DNA from: Rosenbergiella australiborealis
GTDB lineage: Bacteria; Pseudomonadota; Gammaproteobacteria; Enterobacterales; Enterobacteriaceae
Assembly: GCF_018494035.1 (NCBI RefSeq)
Contig: NZ_JABBFO010000001.1
Span: 434,001-498,000 of the forward strand
Length of the DNA: 64,000 nucleotides
Direction of reading: 5' to 3'
Positions 12,374-24,043 of the stretch are shown in pieces (within the stretch, counting starts at the first letter, position 1; the number at the start of each line of letters is the position of its first letter). The translations under genes and the position numbers were made by a program. The notes beneath the pieces were generated by a model, which searched no databases, was not told the origin of the DNA, and saw only the letters and a program-made list of their open reading frames with translations.

Positions 12374-13731
12374 TCCCAGTTACTAGCGGACAACTTGCGC
12401 TGATCACTAAAGGTCAATTGGTCGGTGAGGATATCAGTCTTAGCCACGTCACCACCGATACTCGTAAAATTATTGCCGGAAGTTTATTCGTCGCATTAAT
12501 AGGTGAGCGATTTGATGCCCACCAGTTTGCTGAACAAGCCATCGACGCTGGAGCTAGCGCATTGTTGGTTAGCCGGCGTTTAGCCGTCTCGGTTCCTCAG
12601 ATTGTGGTCGAGGATACACGTATCGCCTTTGGTAATATTGCGGCATGGGTTCGTCAGAATGTGCCTGCAAAAGTTGTAGGATTGACCGGATCATCGGGAA
12701 AAACATCAGTGAAAGAAATGACCGCTGCGATTTTAAAGCAGTGTGGTAACACTCTGTATACCGCCGGTAATTTGAATAATGATTTTGGTGTTCCGATGAC
12801 ACTGCTTCGCCTGACACCTGAGCACCGTTATGCAGTGATCGAAATGGGGGCAAACCATCAAGGTGAAATTGCTTATACGACAGCTTTAGTCAAACCTGAT
12901 GTCGCCTTGGTAAACAATTTAGCCGCTGCACACTTAGAGGGCTTTGGTTCTCTTGAGGGTGTTGCTCAGGCGAAAGGTGAAATATTTCAAGGGTTACCCG
13001 CGAATGGTATTGCCATTTTGAATGCGGAGAGCCATGACCGTGAACGTTGGCAACCGGTACTTGAAAATAAACAAGTTTTGACCTTTTCTGCCTGCCAGCA
13101 CCATGATGTAGATTACTACGCGACGCATATAGACGTTACGCTTGAAGGCACCGCATTCCAGCTACATACCCCGCAAGGGATATGTGACGTGATTTTACCG
13201 TTACCCGGTCAACATAATATTGCCAATGCATTGGCTGCCGCTGCATTGGCGCAATCCGTTGGTGCACCGTTATCGGCCATTCGCGACGGACTAACGATGT
13301 TAAGCGCAGTGCCCGGACGGCTTTACCCAATCAAGCTGTCTGAGTCTGTCTTATTACTTGATGACTCTTACAATGCGAATGTTGGGTCGATGAAGGCTGC
13401 GGCTCAAGTATTATCTACCCAGCCGGGCTATCGTATTATGATTGCCGGTGATATGGGGGAGTTGGGCCACGATACTGAGTCCTGCCATCGCGAAGTGGGT
13501 AAAGCATTACAACAGGCGGGCGTGGATAAAGTTTTAACCGTAGGAAAGTACAGCCAATGGATCGCCGAAGAGAGTCAAGTCGGTGAGGTCATGGCGACTA
13601 AATCAGCGCTTGCAAAGCGTGCATGTGAATTAATCCAGACCCATCAAGTCGTGACGCTACTCGTTAAAGGCTCACGGAGTGCGGCAATGGAAGATATCGT
13701 CGAATTATTACAGGAGAAAGACGTATGTTAG
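12370..13731 (+). CDS. murF: UDP-MurNAc-tripeptide--D-Ala-D-Ala ligase
   Basis: The 453-residue product (E. coli 452) joins D-Ala-D-Ala to the UDP-MurNAc-tripeptide, completing the cytoplasmic pentapeptide precursor. The Mur-ligase P-loop [14 protein letters not shown] is near residues 108-121, and the central-domain [11 protein letters not shown] and [14 protein letters not shown] are typical of MurF. Its dipeptide substrate must come from a D-Ala-D-Ala ligase encoded elsewhere, because ddlB of this cluster is a pseudogene. It overlaps murE by 4 nt and mraY by 7 nt. Confidence 0.98.
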   Translation: MIPVTSGQLALITKGQLVGEDISLSHVTTDTRKIIAGSLFVALIGERFDAHQFAEQAIDAGASALLVSRRLAVSVPQIVVEDTRIAFGNIAAWVRQNVPAKVVGLTGSSGKTSVKEMTAAILKQCGNTLYTAGNLNNDFGVPMTLLRLTPEHRYAVIEMGANHQGEIAYTTALVKPDVALVNNLAAAHLEGFGSLEGVAQAKGEIFQGLPANGIAILNAESHDRERWQPVLENKQVLTFSACQHHDVDYYATHIDVTLEGTAFQLHTPQGICDVILPLPGQHNIANALAAAALAQSVGAPLSAIRDGLTMLSAVPGRLYPIKLSESVLLLDDSYNANVGSMKAAAQVLSTQPGYRIMIAGDMGELGHDTESCHREVGKALQQAGVDKVLTVGKYSQWIAEESQVGEVMATKSALAKRACELIQTHQVVTLLVKGSRSAAMEDIVELLQEKDVC

Positions 13732-14807
13732 TTTGGCTAGCCGAACATCTGGCTAAATTTTATTCAGGATTTAACGTCTTCTCATATTTGACGTTTCGCG
13801 CCATTGTGAGTTTGTTAACCGCTCTGTTTATTTCGCTATGGATGGGACCGAGGCTTATTGCTTGGCTTCAGAAGTTACAGATTGGACAAGTTGTGCGTAA
13901 TGATGGTCCTGAATCACACTTCAGTAAGCGGGGAACCCCAACAATGGGGGGGGTGATGATCCTCACCTCCATTACTATTTCTGTACTGTTATGGGCCTAT
14001 CCTTCAAACCCCTACGTCTGGTGTGTATTAGTCGTTCTAATCGGTTATGGCATTGTCGGCTTTGTTGATGATTACCGTAAGGTAGTGCGTAAAGATACTA
14101 AAGGCTTGATTGCGCGCTGGAAGTATTTTTGGCAATCAGTCATTGCATTAGGGGTGGCCTTTGCACTTTATGCGATCGGGAAGGGTACACCTGCAACGCA
14201 ATTAGTCGTTCCTTTCTTTAAAGATATCATGCCGCAACTGGGTCTGTTTTATCTGCTTTTAACCTACTTTGTTATTGTGGGTACCAGTAATGCGGTAAAC
14301 TTGACTGATGGGCTGGATGGTTTAGCGATTATGCCGACTGTTTTTGTGGCGGCAGGCTTTGGACTGGTTTCATGGGCGACAGGGAACGTTAATTTCGCCG
14401 AATATCTCCATATCCCTTATCTGCGTCATGCGGGAGAATTAGTTATTGTCTGTACGGCCATTGTCGGCGCAGGGCTAGGTTTCCTCTGGTTTAATACCTA
14501 TCCAGCTCAGGTCTTTATGGGGGATGTTGGTTCTTTAGCACTCGGCGGCGCGCTTGGTACTATAGCCGTATTACTGCGCCAAGAATTTCTCCTAGTGATT
14601 ATGGGGGGGGTATTTGTGGTCGAAACCTTGTCGGTTATCTTGCAGGTAGGATCATTTAAATTGCGTGGGCAGCGTATTTTCAGAATGGCACCTATCCATC
14701 ACCATTATGAGCTCAAAGGATGGCCAGAACCTCGGGTCATTGTTCGATTCTGGATCATTTCATTAATGTTAGTGTTAATCGGTCTCGCCACTCTGAAGGT
14801 ACGTTAA
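13725..14807 (+). CDS. mraY: Phospho-MurNAc-pentapeptide translocase
   Basis: This 360-residue polytopic membrane enzyme (identical length to E. coli) transfers phospho-MurNAc-pentapeptide to undecaprenyl phosphate, making lipid I. About ten transmembrane helices are evident. Catalytic signatures are [18 protein letters not shown] and [12 protein letters not shown], plus the C-terminal histidine motif MAPIHHHYE. Two runs of eight G (13946-13953 and 14603-14610) encode Gly-Gly pairs. It overlaps murF slightly. Confidence 0.98.
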   Translation: MLVWLAEHLAKFYSGFNVFSYLTFRAIVSLLTALFISLWMGPRLIAWLQKLQIGQVVRNDGPESHFSKRGTPTMGGVMILTSITISVLLWAYPSNPYVWCVLVVLIGYGIVGFVDDYRKVVRKDTKGLIARWKYFWQSVIALGVAFALYAIGKGTPATQLVVPFFKDIMPQLGLFYLLLTYFVIVGTSNAVNLTDGLDGLAIMPTVFVAAGFGLVSWATGNVNFAEYLHIPYLRHAGELVIVCTAIVGAGLGFLWFNTYPAQVFMGDVGSLALGGALGTIAVLLRQEFLLVIMGGVFVVETLSVILQVGSFKLRGQRIFRMAPIHHHYELKGWPEPRVIVRFWIISLMLVLIGLATLKVR

Positions 14808-14809
14808 TC

Positions 14810-16126
14810 ATGGCAGAATACCAAGGTAGAAAAATTGTTATCGTTGGTCTCGGTATTACCGGGCTTTCTTGCGTTGATTTTTTTATTGCGCGAGGTGTTG
14901 TACCCAAGGTTATTGACTCGCGTAACACTCCACCTGGTATTGATAAACTGCCCGAATATGTTGAACGTTGGGTGGGGGAGATTAATCAGCAATGGTTGCT
15001 GGAGGCCGATCTGATTGTCCTTAGCCCAGGTGTTGCGCTCTCTCATCCGGCAATCAGTGCTGCTGCCGCTGAAGGTATTGAAATTGTGGGCGACGTTGAG
15101 TTGTTTTGCCGTGAAGCGCAAGCGCCTATCGTCGCCATTACCGGTTCTAATGGAAAAAGTACCGTAACAACTTTAGTGGGTGATATGTCCCGTGCAGCGG
15201 GATGGAACACGGCAGTAGGGGGGAATATAGGCCTTCCTGTACTATCTCTTCTTAACCCACAAGTCCAACTCTATGTACTTGAATTATCGAGTTTTCAGTT
15301 AGAAACCACTCATAGTTTACAGGCAGCGGCGGCGACTATCTTAAATGTTACTGAAGATCATATGGATCGTTATCCATTAGGGTTTCAGCAATATCGTGCG
15401 GCAAAGCTACGAATTTATGAGAATGCAAAGCACTGTATTGTGAATGTGGATGATGCGATGACAATGCCTATTCGCGGCGTTGACCGTCGCTGTATCAGTT
15501 TCGGAGTAACGTTTGGTGATTACCACTTAAATCAGCAGCAAGGCCAAACTTGGTTACGAGCCAAAGGCGAGAAAGTGCTGAATAGCGAAGAGATGCCTAT
15601 TACTGGACAGCATAACTTTACCAATGCGTTAGCCGCGTTAGCGCTTGCTGAAGCTGTTGGCATTCCTCGAGCTAGCTGTTTAAAGGCATTGACGACCTTT
15701 AATGGCCTTCCTCACCGTTATCAACGCGTCCATCGTAACGCGGGTGTCGATTGGATCAATGATTCCAAAGCGACCAATGTTGGTAGTACGGAAGCGGCAC
15801 TAAAAGGTGTACAGTGCGAAGGAACATTATGGCTATTACTGGGTGGTGATGGAAAATCTGCGGATTTTTCTCCGCTGGAACGATTAATACAAGGTAACAA
15901 TATAAAGGTTTACTGTTTTGGTCGAGATGCGGAATTGTTATACGCGTTGCGTCCCGAGGTCTCGGTCAAAGTTGACCGTCTGGAGGATGCGATGCGCGCG
16001 ATCAGTCAACAGGTCAGTAAAGGTGATGTTGTATTGTTGTCCCCTGCCTGTGCCAGTCTCGATCAATTTAAAAATTTTGAACAACGTGGCGAACGGTTTG
16101 CCGCGCTTGCGAAGGAGTTGGGCTAA
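14810..16126 (+). CDS. murD: UDP-MurNAc-L-alanine--D-glutamate ligase
   Basis: MurD adds D-glutamate to UDP-MurNAc-L-Ala. Starting at ATG 14810 ([15 protein letters not shown]) gives 438 residues, exactly E. coli length; the longer open frame lies inside mraY and is not used. The N-terminal UDP-binding Rossmann loop GLGITG is followed by the ATP loop [13 protein letters not shown] near residues 109-121 and [15 protein letters not shown] later. It starts 2 nt after mraY and overlaps ftsW by 1 nt. Confidence 0.97.
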   Translation: MAEYQGRKIVIVGLGITGLSCVDFFIARGVVPKVIDSRNTPPGIDKLPEYVERWVGEINQQWLLEADLIVLSPGVALSHPAISAAAAEGIEIVGDVELFCREAQAPIVAITGSNGKSTVTTLVGDMSRAAGWNTAVGGNIGLPVLSLLNPQVQLYVLELSSFQLETTHSLQAAAATILNVTEDHMDRYPLGFQQYRAAKLRIYENAKHCIVNVDDAMTMPIRGVDRRCISFGVTFGDYHLNQQQGQTWLRAKGEKVLNSEEMPITGQHNFTNALAALALAEAVGIPRASCLKALTTFNGLPHRYQRVHRNAGVDWINDSKATNVGSTEAALKGVQCEGTLWLLLGGDGKSADFSPLERLIQGNNIKVYCFGRDAELLYALRPEVSVKVDRLEDAMRAISQQVSKGDVVLLSPACASLDQFKNFEQRGERFAALAKELG

Positions 16127-17352
16127 TGCATATCCCAGGGCTGAACCTCTTAGGACGCGGTATTGCCGCAGTTTCAAGACGGTTACAAGATTGGGTAATG
16201 GGATCACGGGAAAATGATACTTCCACAGTGGTACTTTATGATCGCACCCTGTTATGGCTAACCTTTGGTTTAGCCATCATCGGTTTTGTTATGGTTACCT
16301 CTGCCTCGGTTCCCGTTGGACAACGGATGAACGATGATCCTTTTTATTTTGCTAAACGTGATGCATTTTATCTTGGTTTAGGGTTTGCCATATCGTTAGT
16401 AACCTTACGTTTACCCATGTCTTTTTGGCAAAAGTACAGTAACGTCATGTTACTGCTTTCGGTGGTTATGCTACTGGTCGTGCTGGTTGTCGGAAGCTCA
16501 GTTAACGGTGCTTCACGTTGGATTGCCCTCGGTCCGCTGCGTATTCAGCCGGCAGAGTTCTCTAAACTTTCGCTGTTTTGCTATCTCGCCAGCTATCTGG
16601 TCCGCAAGGTAGATGAAGTCAGAAGCAACCTGTGGGGATTTCTAAAACCGATGGGCGTGATGGTTATTTTAGCTGTACTCCTACTGGCTCAGCCTGATTT
16701 AGGGACGGTTATTGTACTCTTCGTGACGACGCTTGCTATGTTGTTTCTCGCTGGCGCTAAGCTCTGGCAATTTTTAGCCATCATTGGTTGTGGACTGTTT
16801 TCGGTTGTACTACTCATCATGGTAGAACCTTATCGGATGCGTCGTGTGACTTCGTTCTGGAACCCTTGGGCAGACCCTTTTGGTAGCGGATACCAACTAA
16901 CCCAGTCTCTGATGGCATTTGGTCGCGGAGAATTTTGGGGGCAAGGCCTAGGTAATTCGGTACAAAAATTGGAATATTTACCTGAAGCGCATACCGACTT
17001 TATCTTTGCAATAATAGGTGAAGAACTCGGCTATTTTGGTGTGGTTCTTGCACTATTAATGGTATTCTTCGTGGCTTTTCGTGCGATGTCCATTGGCCGT
17101 AGAGCCCTAGAACTCGATCAGCGTTTTTCAGGCTTTTTGGCCTGTGCAATCGGGGTTTGGTTTAGTTTCCAAGCCTTAGTTAACGTCGGTGCGGCGGCTG
17201 GAATGTTACCGACGAAGGGACTGACACTACCATTAATTAGTTATGGTGGGTCGAGTTTAATTATTATGTCTACGGCAATTGTACTGCTGTTGCGTATCGA
17301 TTTTGAGACGCGCTTAGCGAAAGGCCATGCAGTAACTCGAGGTAATCGATGA
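16126..17352 (+). CDS. ftsW: Septal peptidoglycan glycosyltransferase FtsW
   Basis: This 408-residue SEDS-family membrane protein (E. coli 414) polymerises lipid II at the septum with FtsI. About ten transmembrane helices are visible. The hallmark periplasmic loop around [19 protein letters not shown] carries the conserved aspartate, followed by [20 protein letters not shown] and [14 protein letters not shown]. The N-terminal cytoplasmic tail is diverged. The start overlaps the murD stop (TAATG) and the stop overlaps the murG start (ATGA). Confidence 0.98.
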   Translation: MHIPGLNLLGRGIAAVSRRLQDWVMGSRENDTSTVVLYDRTLLWLTFGLAIIGFVMVTSASVPVGQRMNDDPFYFAKRDAFYLGLGFAISLVTLRLPMSFWQKYSNVMLLLSVVMLLVVLVVGSSVNGASRWIALGPLRIQPAEFSKLSLFCYLASYLVRKVDEVRSNLWGFLKPMGVMVILAVLLLAQPDLGTVIVLFVTTLAMLFLAGAKLWQFLAIIGCGLFSVVLLIMVEPYRMRRVTSFWNPWADPFGSGYQLTQSLMAFGRGEFWGQGLGNSVQKLEYLPEAHTDFIFAIIGEELGYFGVVLALLMVFFVAFRAMSIGRRALELDQRFSGFLACAIGVWFSFQALVNVGAAAGMLPTKGLTLPLISYGGSSLIIMSTAIVLLLRIDFETRLAKGHAVTRGNR

Positions 17353-18410
17353 GTAGTAAAAAACTGATGGTCATGGCGGGAGGGACGGGAGGACATGTTT
17401 TTCCAGGTCTCGCGGTCGCTCATCAATTAATGGAAGAAGGTTGGCAAGTTCGTTGGTTGGGTACTGCCGACAGGATGGAAGCTGATTTAGTCCCTAAGCA
17501 TGGTATCGAGATCGATTTCATTACAATTAGTGGGTTACGGGGGAAGGGGATTAAGGCATTACTCCAAGCTCCGTGGCGTATTTTTTCTGCATGGCGGCAA
17601 GCCCGAAAAATCATGAAGCAATGGCAGCCTGACGTTGTGTTGGGAATGGGCGGTTATGTATCGGGCCCTGGCGGGTTAGCGGCGTGGAGCTGCGGTATTC
17701 CGGTGGTATTACATGAACAAAATGGCATTGCCGGACTTACCAATCAATGGCTATCGAAAATTGCCCGTAAAGTCATGCAGGCTTTTCCCGGTGCTTTTCC
17801 CCATGCTGACGTCGTTGGAAATCCAGTACGTAAAGATGTATTAGCCCTACCATCGCCGTCACAACGATTCGAGGGTAGAGAAGGGCCAATAAGAGTATTG
17901 GTTATGGGGGGTAGCCAAGGGGCTAGAATCCTTAACCAACAGTTACCGGAAGTGGCGCAAACGTTAGGTGATCAAGTGACGCTTTGGCACCAAACGGGGA
18001 AAGGCAATCAACCTTCTGTTGAACAAGATTACCGTCAACGAGGAATGACTGGCCATAACATAACTGAGTTTATTGATGATGTTGCCGCGGCGTATGCTTG
18101 GGCGGATGTCGTCGTTTGTCGCTCAGGTGCTCTGACAGTAAGTGAAGTTGCAGCAGCAGGGGTTGCTGCTATTTTTGTTCCTTTCCCGCATAAAGACCGG
18201 CAACAGTATTGGAATGCTTTGTCATTAGAAAAAGCTGGCGCTGCAGTTATCTTGGAGCAGCCACATTTTACGGCTAAAGCAGTGGTGGACTGCTTGCAGC
18301 GCTGGAACCGTGAAGCACTCTTGGTTCAGGCAATTAATGCCCAGAGCACCGCTGTTAGAGATTCTACGCAACGCGTCGCACAAGAAATTAACGTTATTGT
18401 CACTCACTAA
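17349..18410 (+). CDS. murG: Lipid II synthase (UDP-GlcNAc transferase) MurG
   Basis: The 353-residue product (E. coli 355) transfers GlcNAc from UDP-GlcNAc to lipid I on the inner face of the membrane. Two GT-B Rossmann halves show the glycine-rich loops [16 protein letters not shown] at the N-terminus and [12 protein letters not shown] in the middle. The donor-site region [15 protein letters not shown] is also clear. ATGA overlap with ftsW indicates coupling. A 54-nt spacer follows before murC. Confidence 0.98.
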   Translation: MSSKKLMVMAGGTGGHVFPGLAVAHQLMEEGWQVRWLGTADRMEADLVPKHGIEIDFITISGLRGKGIKALLQAPWRIFSAWRQARKIMKQWQPDVVLGMGGYVSGPGGLAAWSCGIPVVLHEQNGIAGLTNQWLSKIARKVMQAFPGAFPHADVVGNPVRKDVLALPSPSQRFEGREGPIRVLVMGGSQGARILNQQLPEVAQTLGDQVTLWHQTGKGNQPSVEQDYRQRGMTGHNITEFIDDVAAAYAWADVVVCRSGALTVSEVAAAGVAAIFVPFPHKDRQQYWNALSLEKAGAAVILEQPHFTAKAVVDCLQRWNREALLVQAINAQSTAVRDSTQRVAQEINVIVTH

Positions 18411-18464
18411 TTTTGAGGGATGAGTCGATCATCTCTCTCGTAAGTTATAGGTAAGAAGTTATTC

Positions 18465-19931
18465 ATGAATACTCAACAATTAGCAAAATTACGTTCCATC
18501 GTGCCTGAAATGAGACGAGTGAAACACATCCATTTCGTCGGAATTGGCGGTGCGGGTATGGGCGGTATTGCTGAAGTGTTGGCCAATGAGGGGTATCAAA
18601 TCAGTGGTTCTGATTTGGCTCCCAATGCAGTCACTAAACATTTGACGGGATTAGGTGCGACGATTTACTTCAATCATAGCCCAGAAAATATCGAAGGTGT
18701 CAGCGTGGTGGTGGTATCAAGCGCTATTGCTGAAGATAATCCCGAATTAGTTGCGGCACGTGAGTCTCGTATCCCTGTTATTCGTCGGGCTGAAATGCTG
18801 GCGGAACTGATGCGTTTTCGACATGGTATCGCCATTGCCGGTACCCACGGAAAAACCACGACAACCGCGATGGTATCGAGTATTTATGCAGAAGGTGGAC
18901 TTGATCCGACTTTTGTTAACGGTGGCCTCGTTAAGGCGGCGGGAACACATGCGCGACTAGGAAGCAGTCGTTATTTAATTGCTGAAGCAGATGAAAGCGA
19001 TGCCTCATTTCTTCACTTACAGCCGATGGTGGCAATTGTCACTAATATTGAAGCTGACCATATGGATACCTACCAAGGTGATTTTGAAAATTTAAAACAG
19101 ACTTTTGTTAATTTTCTCCATAATCTTCCTTTTTACGGCCGCGCAGTACTTTGCGTGGACGATGAGGTTATTCGTCAACTCCTTCCAGAGGTTGGCCGTC
19201 AAGTAACCACCTATGGTTTTAGTGCTGACGCGGACGTTCGCATCGCTAACTATGAACAAAACGGTGCAACTGGGCGTTTTACTGTTTATCGCCAAGATAA
19301 ACCCGAAATGCTCGTTACGTTAAATGCGCCTGGCCGTCATAATGCGTTGAACGCGGCAGCCGCCATTGCCGTTGCGAGTGAAGAGGGGATTGACGATGCT
19401 GATATTTTGATGGCACTCGAAAGTTTCCAAGGAACAGGTCGTCGTTTCGATGTGCTAGGGGATTATGCGACGGAAGCAGTCAATGGTCCAAGCGGTAGCG
19501 CAATGTTAGTCGATGACTATGGGCATCATCCAACGGAAGTCGACGCCACTATCAAGGCAGCAAGAGCAGGTTGGCCAGATAAAAAATTGATTATGGTGTT
19601 TCAGCCCCATCGTTATACCCGTACTCGTGATTTATTTGACGATTTTGCCAATGTGCTCTCGAATGTTGATGTATTGTTAATGCTCGACGTCTATTCTGCG
19701 GGAGAAACACCCATTGCGGGAGCAGACAGTCGAACACTCTGTCGTTCGGTTAGGTCTCGTGGAAAGGTCGATCCTATTTTAGTGACCGACCAAGAGGCAT
19801 TATTAGATTTTCTCGCTCCAACATTGAGTGGTAATGACCTTGTGCTACTTCAAGGCGCTGGCACAGTTGGGCGTATCGCACGGCATTTGGCGGAAAATTG
19901 GGCAGTCCCTGTTTCTCAGGCTAACAGCTAG
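18465..19931 (+). CDS. murC: UDP-N-acetylmuramate--L-alanine ligase
   Basis: The 488-residue product (E. coli 491) adds the first amino acid, L-alanine, to UDP-MurNAc. The UDP-site loop [14 protein letters not shown] is at residues 28-41, the ATP loop [11 protein letters not shown] near 126-136, and [14 protein letters not shown] near 346. It is intact. In E. coli the next gene is ddlB, here replaced by a decayed remnant starting immediately after the murC stop. Confidence 0.98.
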   Translation: MNTQQLAKLRSIVPEMRRVKHIHFVGIGGAGMGGIAEVLANEGYQISGSDLAPNAVTKHLTGLGATIYFNHSPENIEGVSVVVVSSAIAEDNPELVAARESRIPVIRRAEMLAELMRFRHGIAIAGTHGKTTTTAMVSSIYAEGGLDPTFVNGGLVKAAGTHARLGSSRYLIAEADESDASFLHLQPMVAIVTNIEADHMDTYQGDFENLKQTFVNFLHNLPFYGRAVLCVDDEVIRQLLPEVGRQVTTYGFSADADVRIANYEQNGATGRFTVYRQDKPEMLVTLNAPGRHNALNAAAAIAVASEEGIDDADILMALESFQGTGRRFDVLGDYATEAVNGPSGSAMLVDDYGHHPTEVDATIKAARAGWPDKKLIMVFQPHRYTRTRDLFDDFANVLSNVDVLLMLDVYSAGETPIAGADSRTLCRSVRSRGKVDPILVTDQEALLDFLAPTLSGNDLVLLQGAGTVGRIARHLAENWAVPVSQANS

Positions 19932-20710
19932 CCTACTGCCGAGCGCTATTGTGTCGATGAGAGGCAGCTTGCTAGAGCAAGCCCTCTCGTTACCGCTAAG
20001 ACGGGGTCTTATCGACGAATATAAAATAGAGATGTCGGTAGAACTGGAATCGATACCTGAAAAAATTAATCAATTAATTTGATAAAAATAAGGCTGAATT
20101 GGTAGCTTTTGATTTCGCCGCTGGGTAACAGTGACGAAAATTGAGAGGAGGGGACGAGACTGACAAAATACTCCCCCAACTTCATGACTAAGGTGATAGT
20201 CTTTGTCACGATGAGGTCATTTATGATAGAGAGAAAATACTGAAGCCAAGTGGCGGCATAGTGATCGACGATCGATTAACGACAGTTCACCTGTGGTCAA
20301 TCAGAGTATTAATTATCACTAAAGGTTGATATCACGCTATTGATCGAAGGTTTTTTAAGCAGTACTGAATATACGAGTGCAATAATTAGTGACAAAATAT
20401 TGCCATCGATACAGATTCGGACTATTAATGAATTTTATGATTATAATGCAAACTATCATTTTGATGAGACTCGATATTTTGTCCTTCGCTGCAGACAGTG
20501 AATGAAGAACAATAATTAGCGCGATCAGCATGGTAAATTATTGGCTGCCAAGGATGGGGGAGAGTAGATGTGATGCGAATTGATAACGACAATTTTCAGC
20601 TACTTGAGATGAAAGCCTCCCAGGGTATGACAAACCTAAGTTTGCCTCCCATAGCAGCCAAGCAAGTTGAAATCGATATTTATCAGCTTGTTCAACAGAT
20701 TCTGGAGTAA
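19932..20710 (+). pseudogene. ddlB: Decayed D-alanine--D-alanine ligase (ddlB remnant)
   Basis: The slot between murC and ftsQ, where E. coli carries a ddlB of about 920 bp, holds about 780 bp with recognisable DdlB pieces in three different frames. From 19942 an N-terminal piece reads SA..VSMRGSLLEQAL and LRRGLIDEYK. From 20334 to a TGA at 20499 a piece reads LLIEGFLSSTEYTSAI, KILPSIQI, FYDYNANY and DETRYF, matching E. coli LIEKWLSGPEFTVAI, EILPSIRI, FYDYEAKY and DETQYF. From 20543 to TAA 20708 a piece reads [23 protein letters not shown] and QLVQQIL, matching the ATP-grasp C-terminus. The metal-binding NTSPG has become MKASQG. Stops, frameshifts and deletions mean no functional enzyme. Confidence 0.93.
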
Positions 20711-20720
20711 ACAGACTGAT

Positions 20721-21563
20721 ATGTCTCAGGCTGCACTAAATACGAAAAATAAAGAAACGCAAAAACGCTTACGCACAGGTCGGAGTAATGGCACTCGTCT
20801 TTTTGGCGTTGTTTTTCTTCTGATGGTGGTTGGGACCATCGTGTTTGGTGGAATGGCGGTCGTAAATTGGATGAATGATGTTTCGCGATTACCGCTTTCA
20901 AAACTGGTGGTGACGGGGGATAAACGTTACACCTCTAATGATGATGTACGCCAAGCGATACTCTCATTAGGGCCTCCAGGTACTTTTATGTCGCAAAATG
21001 TCGACATTATTCAGCAACAGCTTGAACGGTTACCTTGGATCAAACAAGTTAGTGTGCGTAAGCAATGGCCAGATGAATTAAAGATTCATCTGGTTGAATA
21101 TGTTCCCGTAGCAAGGTGGAATGACCAGCATGTTGTCGATGCATCCGGTACCTCTTTCACACTTCCTTTCCACTCTGGCGCACCTAAGCAAGATATGCCT
21201 TTGCTATATGGGCCTGAAGGAAGCGAGAACGAGGTCATGGCCACCTTTTACCAAATGGCCGACAAATTGCGTACGATACACCTAACGCTAAAGGCGACGG
21301 CCATGACGGCGCGTCACTCTTGGCAACTTATTACCAGTGATGGAATGAGAATTGAATTGGGTAGAGGGGACGATGAGAAACGGCTAAAACGTTTTATCAC
21401 CCTCTATCCGGAACTGGTTAAACAGGCACAAGCTGATAATAAAACGATCAGCTATGTTGACCTCCGTTACGATTCGGGTGCCGCAGTAGGATGGGGCCCC
21501 GCACCCGTAGAGATGCAAGCAGGTAATCAGCAACAAAATCAGGCACAGGCTAAACAACAATGA
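20721..21563 (+). CDS. ftsQ: Cell division protein FtsQ
   Basis: The 280-residue product (E. coli 276) is the bitopic scaffold of the FtsQLB complex. ATG 20721 gives the conserved N-terminus [10 protein letters not shown]; the upstream extension of the frame overlaps the ddlB remnant and is not expected to be translated. A cytoplasmic tail and one transmembrane helix (about residues 30-50) are followed by the POTRA domain, with [15 protein letters not shown] and then [24 protein letters not shown]. The beta domain ends near [15 protein letters not shown]. The putative SD GGAG lies in the last codons of the ddlB remnant. The stop overlaps ftsA (ATGA). Confidence 0.96.
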   Translation: MSQAALNTKNKETQKRLRTGRSNGTRLFGVVFLLMVVGTIVFGGMAVVNWMNDVSRLPLSKLVVTGDKRYTSNDDVRQAILSLGPPGTFMSQNVDIIQQQLERLPWIKQVSVRKQWPDELKIHLVEYVPVARWNDQHVVDASGTSFTLPFHSGAPKQDMPLLYGPEGSENEVMATFYQMADKLRTIHLTLKATAMTARHSWQLITSDGMRIELGRGDDEKRLKRFITLYPELVKQAQADNKTISYVDLRYDSGAAVGWGPAPVEMQAGNQQQNQAQAKQQ

Positions 21564-22816
21564 TCAAGGCAACGGACAGAAAACTGGTAGTAGGACTAGA
21601 GATTGGCACCGCCAAGGTTGCTGCCTTGGTAGGGGAAATTCTGCCCGACGGTATGGTCAATATTATTGGGGTTGGTAGCTGTCCTTCTCGTGGCATGGAT
21701 AAGGGTGGTGTTAATGATCTTGAGTCGGTTGTAAAATGCGTACAACGTGCGATTGACCAAGCAGAGTTGATGGCAGATTGCCAAATTTCATCTGTTTATC
21801 TCTCCTTATCGGGCAAACATATTAGTTGCCAGAACGAAATCGGCATGGTGCCAGTTTCGGAAGAGGAGGTAACTCAAGATGACGTAGAAAATGTCGTGCA
21901 TACCGCGAAGTCTGTTCGAGTACGCGATGAGCATCGCATTTTGCACGTCATCCCACAAGAATATGCCATCGATTACCAAGAAGGTATTAAAAATCCTGTT
22001 GGTTTATCTGGGGTAAGGATGCATGCTAAAGTACACCTTATAACCTGTCATAATGATATGGCAAAAAATATCGTTAAAGCGGTAGAACGCTGTGGGCTAA
22101 AAGTTGATCAGCTTATTTTTGCTGGTCTGGCTTCAAGTTATGCTGTTTTAACGGAAGACGAGCGCGAACTAGGCGTCTGCGTGGTAGATATCGGTGGCGG
22201 TACCATGGATATGGCGGTCTATACTGGCGGTGCATTACGTCATACGAAAGTGATACCTTATGCCGGTAATGTGGTAACTAGCGATATAGCCTATGCTTTT
22301 GGTACACCACCAACAGATGCCGAAGCAATCAAGGTTCGTCATGGTTGTGCACTAGGGTCGATTGTCGGCAAAGACGAAAATGTCGAAGTGCCAAGTGTCG
22401 GAGGGAGACCACCGCGTAGCTTGCAACGCCAAACTCTCGCCGAAGTCATTGAACCGCGTTATACCGAACTATTGAATCTGGTTAATGACGAGATTCTGGA
22501 AATACAAGAACAATTACGCCAACAAGGTGTAAAGCATCACTTAGCAGCGGGCATTGTGTTGACAGGGGGCGCAGCTCAAATCGAAGGATTAGCAGCTTGC
22601 GCCCAGCGAGTTTTTCACACCCAAGTGAGAATTGGGCAACCTTTGAATATCACAGGTTTAACGGATTACGCCCAAGAGCCTTATTACTCAACAGTAGTCG
22701 GGCTTTTGCATTACGGTAAAGAGTCTCATTTAGGCAGCGAATCAGAGTCGTCTAAACATTCACCTGTTGGTACTTGGTTCAAAAAATTTAATAGTTGGTT
22801 AAAAAAAGAGTTTTAA
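21560..22816 (+). CDS. ftsA: Cell division protein FtsA
   Basis: The 418-residue product (E. coli 420) is an actin-like ATPase that tethers FtsZ to the membrane and recruits later division proteins. Phosphate-binding motifs are [15 protein letters not shown] near the N-terminus and [14 protein letters not shown] near residues 208-221. The 1C domain lies between them. The C-terminal amphipathic membrane helix [12 protein letters not shown] is present. It is translationally coupled to ftsQ by an ATGA overlap. Confidence 0.98.
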   Translation: MIKATDRKLVVGLEIGTAKVAALVGEILPDGMVNIIGVGSCPSRGMDKGGVNDLESVVKCVQRAIDQAELMADCQISSVYLSLSGKHISCQNEIGMVPVSEEEVTQDDVENVVHTAKSVRVRDEHRILHVIPQEYAIDYQEGIKNPVGLSGVRMHAKVHLITCHNDMAKNIVKAVERCGLKVDQLIFAGLASSYAVLTEDERELGVCVVDIGGGTMDMAVYTGGALRHTKVIPYAGNVVTSDIAYAFGTPPTDAEAIKVRHGCALGSIVGKDENVEVPSVGGRPPRSLQRQTLAEVIEPRYTELLNLVNDEILEIQEQLRQQGVKHHLAAGIVLTGGAAQIEGLAACAQRVFHTQVRIGQPLNITGLTDYAQEPYYSTVVGLLHYGKESHLGSESESSKHSPVGTWFKKFNSWLKKEF

Positions 22817-22826
22817 TTTTGATTAA

Positions 22827-22860
22827 AGAGGATCATCCTACGTCTATTAAGTGATCCTCT
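22827..22860. promoter_or_regulatory. Inverted repeat between ftsA and ftsZ
   Basis: A perfect 9-bp inverted repeat, AGAGGATCA (22827-22835) and TGATCCTCT (22852-22860), is separated by 16 nt and lies 28 nt upstream of ftsZ. It has no T tract, so it is not a standard terminator. It may be an RNA structure affecting ftsA to ftsZ read-through or mRNA processing, or a protein-binding dyad. Function is unknown. Confidence 0.5.
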
Positions 22861-22888
22861 GGCAACAGGCACATAACGGAGAGTAATC

Positions 22889-24043
22889 ATGTTTGAACCT
22901 ATGGAATTAACCAACGATGCGGTGATAAAAGTCATCGGCGTCGGGGGTGGTGGCGGTAACGCTGTCGAGCACATGGTACGTGAGCGTATCGAAGGTGTTG
23001 AGTTTTTTGCAGTGAATACCGATGCCCAAGCATTACGTAAAACAGCCGTCGGTCAAACAATCCAAATTGGTAATAATATTACTAAGGGATTAGGCGCAGG
23101 GGCAAACCCAGAAGTGGGACGTAACTCCGCCGAAGAAGATCGTGAAGCGTTACGTGCAGCTTTGGACGGTGCCGATATGGTATTTATCGCAGCAGGAATG
23201 GGCGGTGGTACCGGTACGGGTGCCGCACCTGTGGTTGCTGAGGTCGCTAAAGACCTTGGTATCTTAACTGTAGCTGTGGTAACTAAACCGTTCAACTTTG
23301 AAGGCAAAAAGCGTATGGCATTTGCTGAACAAGGAATTGCGGAACTGTCTAAGCACGTTGATTCCTTGATCACCATACCGAATGATAAGTTACTAAAAGT
23401 ATTAGGCCGTGGTATCTCTTTACTAGATGCTTTTGGTGCAGCGAACGACGTGCTTAAAGGTGCGGTGCAGGGTATCGCTGAGCTGATTACCCGTCCGGGT
23501 CTGATGAACGTCGACTTTGCCGATGTGCGTACTGTGATGTCTGAAATGGGTTATGCCATGATGGGATCGGGTATCGCTTGTGGTGAAGATCGTGCTGAAG
23601 AAGCTGCTGAAATGGCGATTTCCAGTCCATTACTTGAAGATATCGATCTTTCAGGCGCACGTGGCGTGTTGGTCAACATTACCGCTGGCTTTGATTTACG
23701 CCTCGATGAGTTTGAAACTGTCGGGAATACTATTCGCGCCTTTGCTTCAGACAACGCGACAGTTGTTATCGGTACCTCTCTGGATCCAGAGATGAACGAT
23801 GAATTACGCGTAACCGTTGTTGCCACGGGAATTGGTATGGACAAGCGTCCAGAAATTACCTTAGTGACGAACAAGAATAACGCACAACCTGTGGTTGACC
23901 ATCGTTATCAGCAACATGGCTTAACGCCTTTACCGCAAGAGAACAAAACTGCGGCAAAAGTGACCAATGAGCCAGCTTCACAGCCGAATAAAGAGCCGGA
24001 TTATCTCGATATTCCAGCGTTCTTACGTAAACAAGCTGATTAA
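22889..24043 (+). CDS. ftsZ: Cell division GTPase FtsZ
   Basis: This 384-residue tubulin homologue (E. coli 383) forms the Z-ring. The N-terminal GTPase domain has GVGGGGGNAVEHM and the tubulin signature GGGTGTG at residues 105-111. The T7-loop region NVDFADVRTVMSEMG completes the GTPase site. A variable linker with QP-rich sequence leads to the C-terminal peptide DYLDIPAFLRKQAD, which binds FtsA, ZipA and ZapD. A clear GGAGAG precedes the ATG. Its partner ZapD is encoded about 5.3 kb downstream on the other strand. Confidence 0.99.
   Translation: MFEPMELTNDAVIKVIGVGGGGGNAVEHMVRERIEGVEFFAVNTDAQALRKTAVGQTIQIGNNITKGLGAGANPEVGRNSAEEDREALRAALDGADMVFIAAGMGGGTGTGAAPVVAEVAKDLGILTVAVVTKPFNFEGKKRMAFAEQGIAELSKHVDSLITIPNDKLLKVLGRGISLLDAFGAANDVLKGAVQGIAELITRPGLMNVDFADVRTVMSEMGYAMMGSGIACGEDRAEEAAEMAISSPLLEDIDLSGARGVLVNITAGFDLRLDEFETVGNTIRAFASDNATVVIGTSLDPEMNDELRVTVVATGIGMDKRPEITLVTNKNNAQPVVDHRYQQHGLTPLPQENKTAAKVTNEPASQPNKEPDYLDIPAFLRKQAD

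Noticed and set aside
19828-20082. 84-codon open frame spanning the murC end and the next 150 bp
   Set aside because: Its first part is out of frame within murC; its second part is the N-terminal ddlB remnant. It is not a gene of its own.
22551-23900. Long antisense frames within ftsZ (107 codons each)
   Set aside because: Strong codon bias of ftsZ creates open antisense frames; no start signals or homology are visible.
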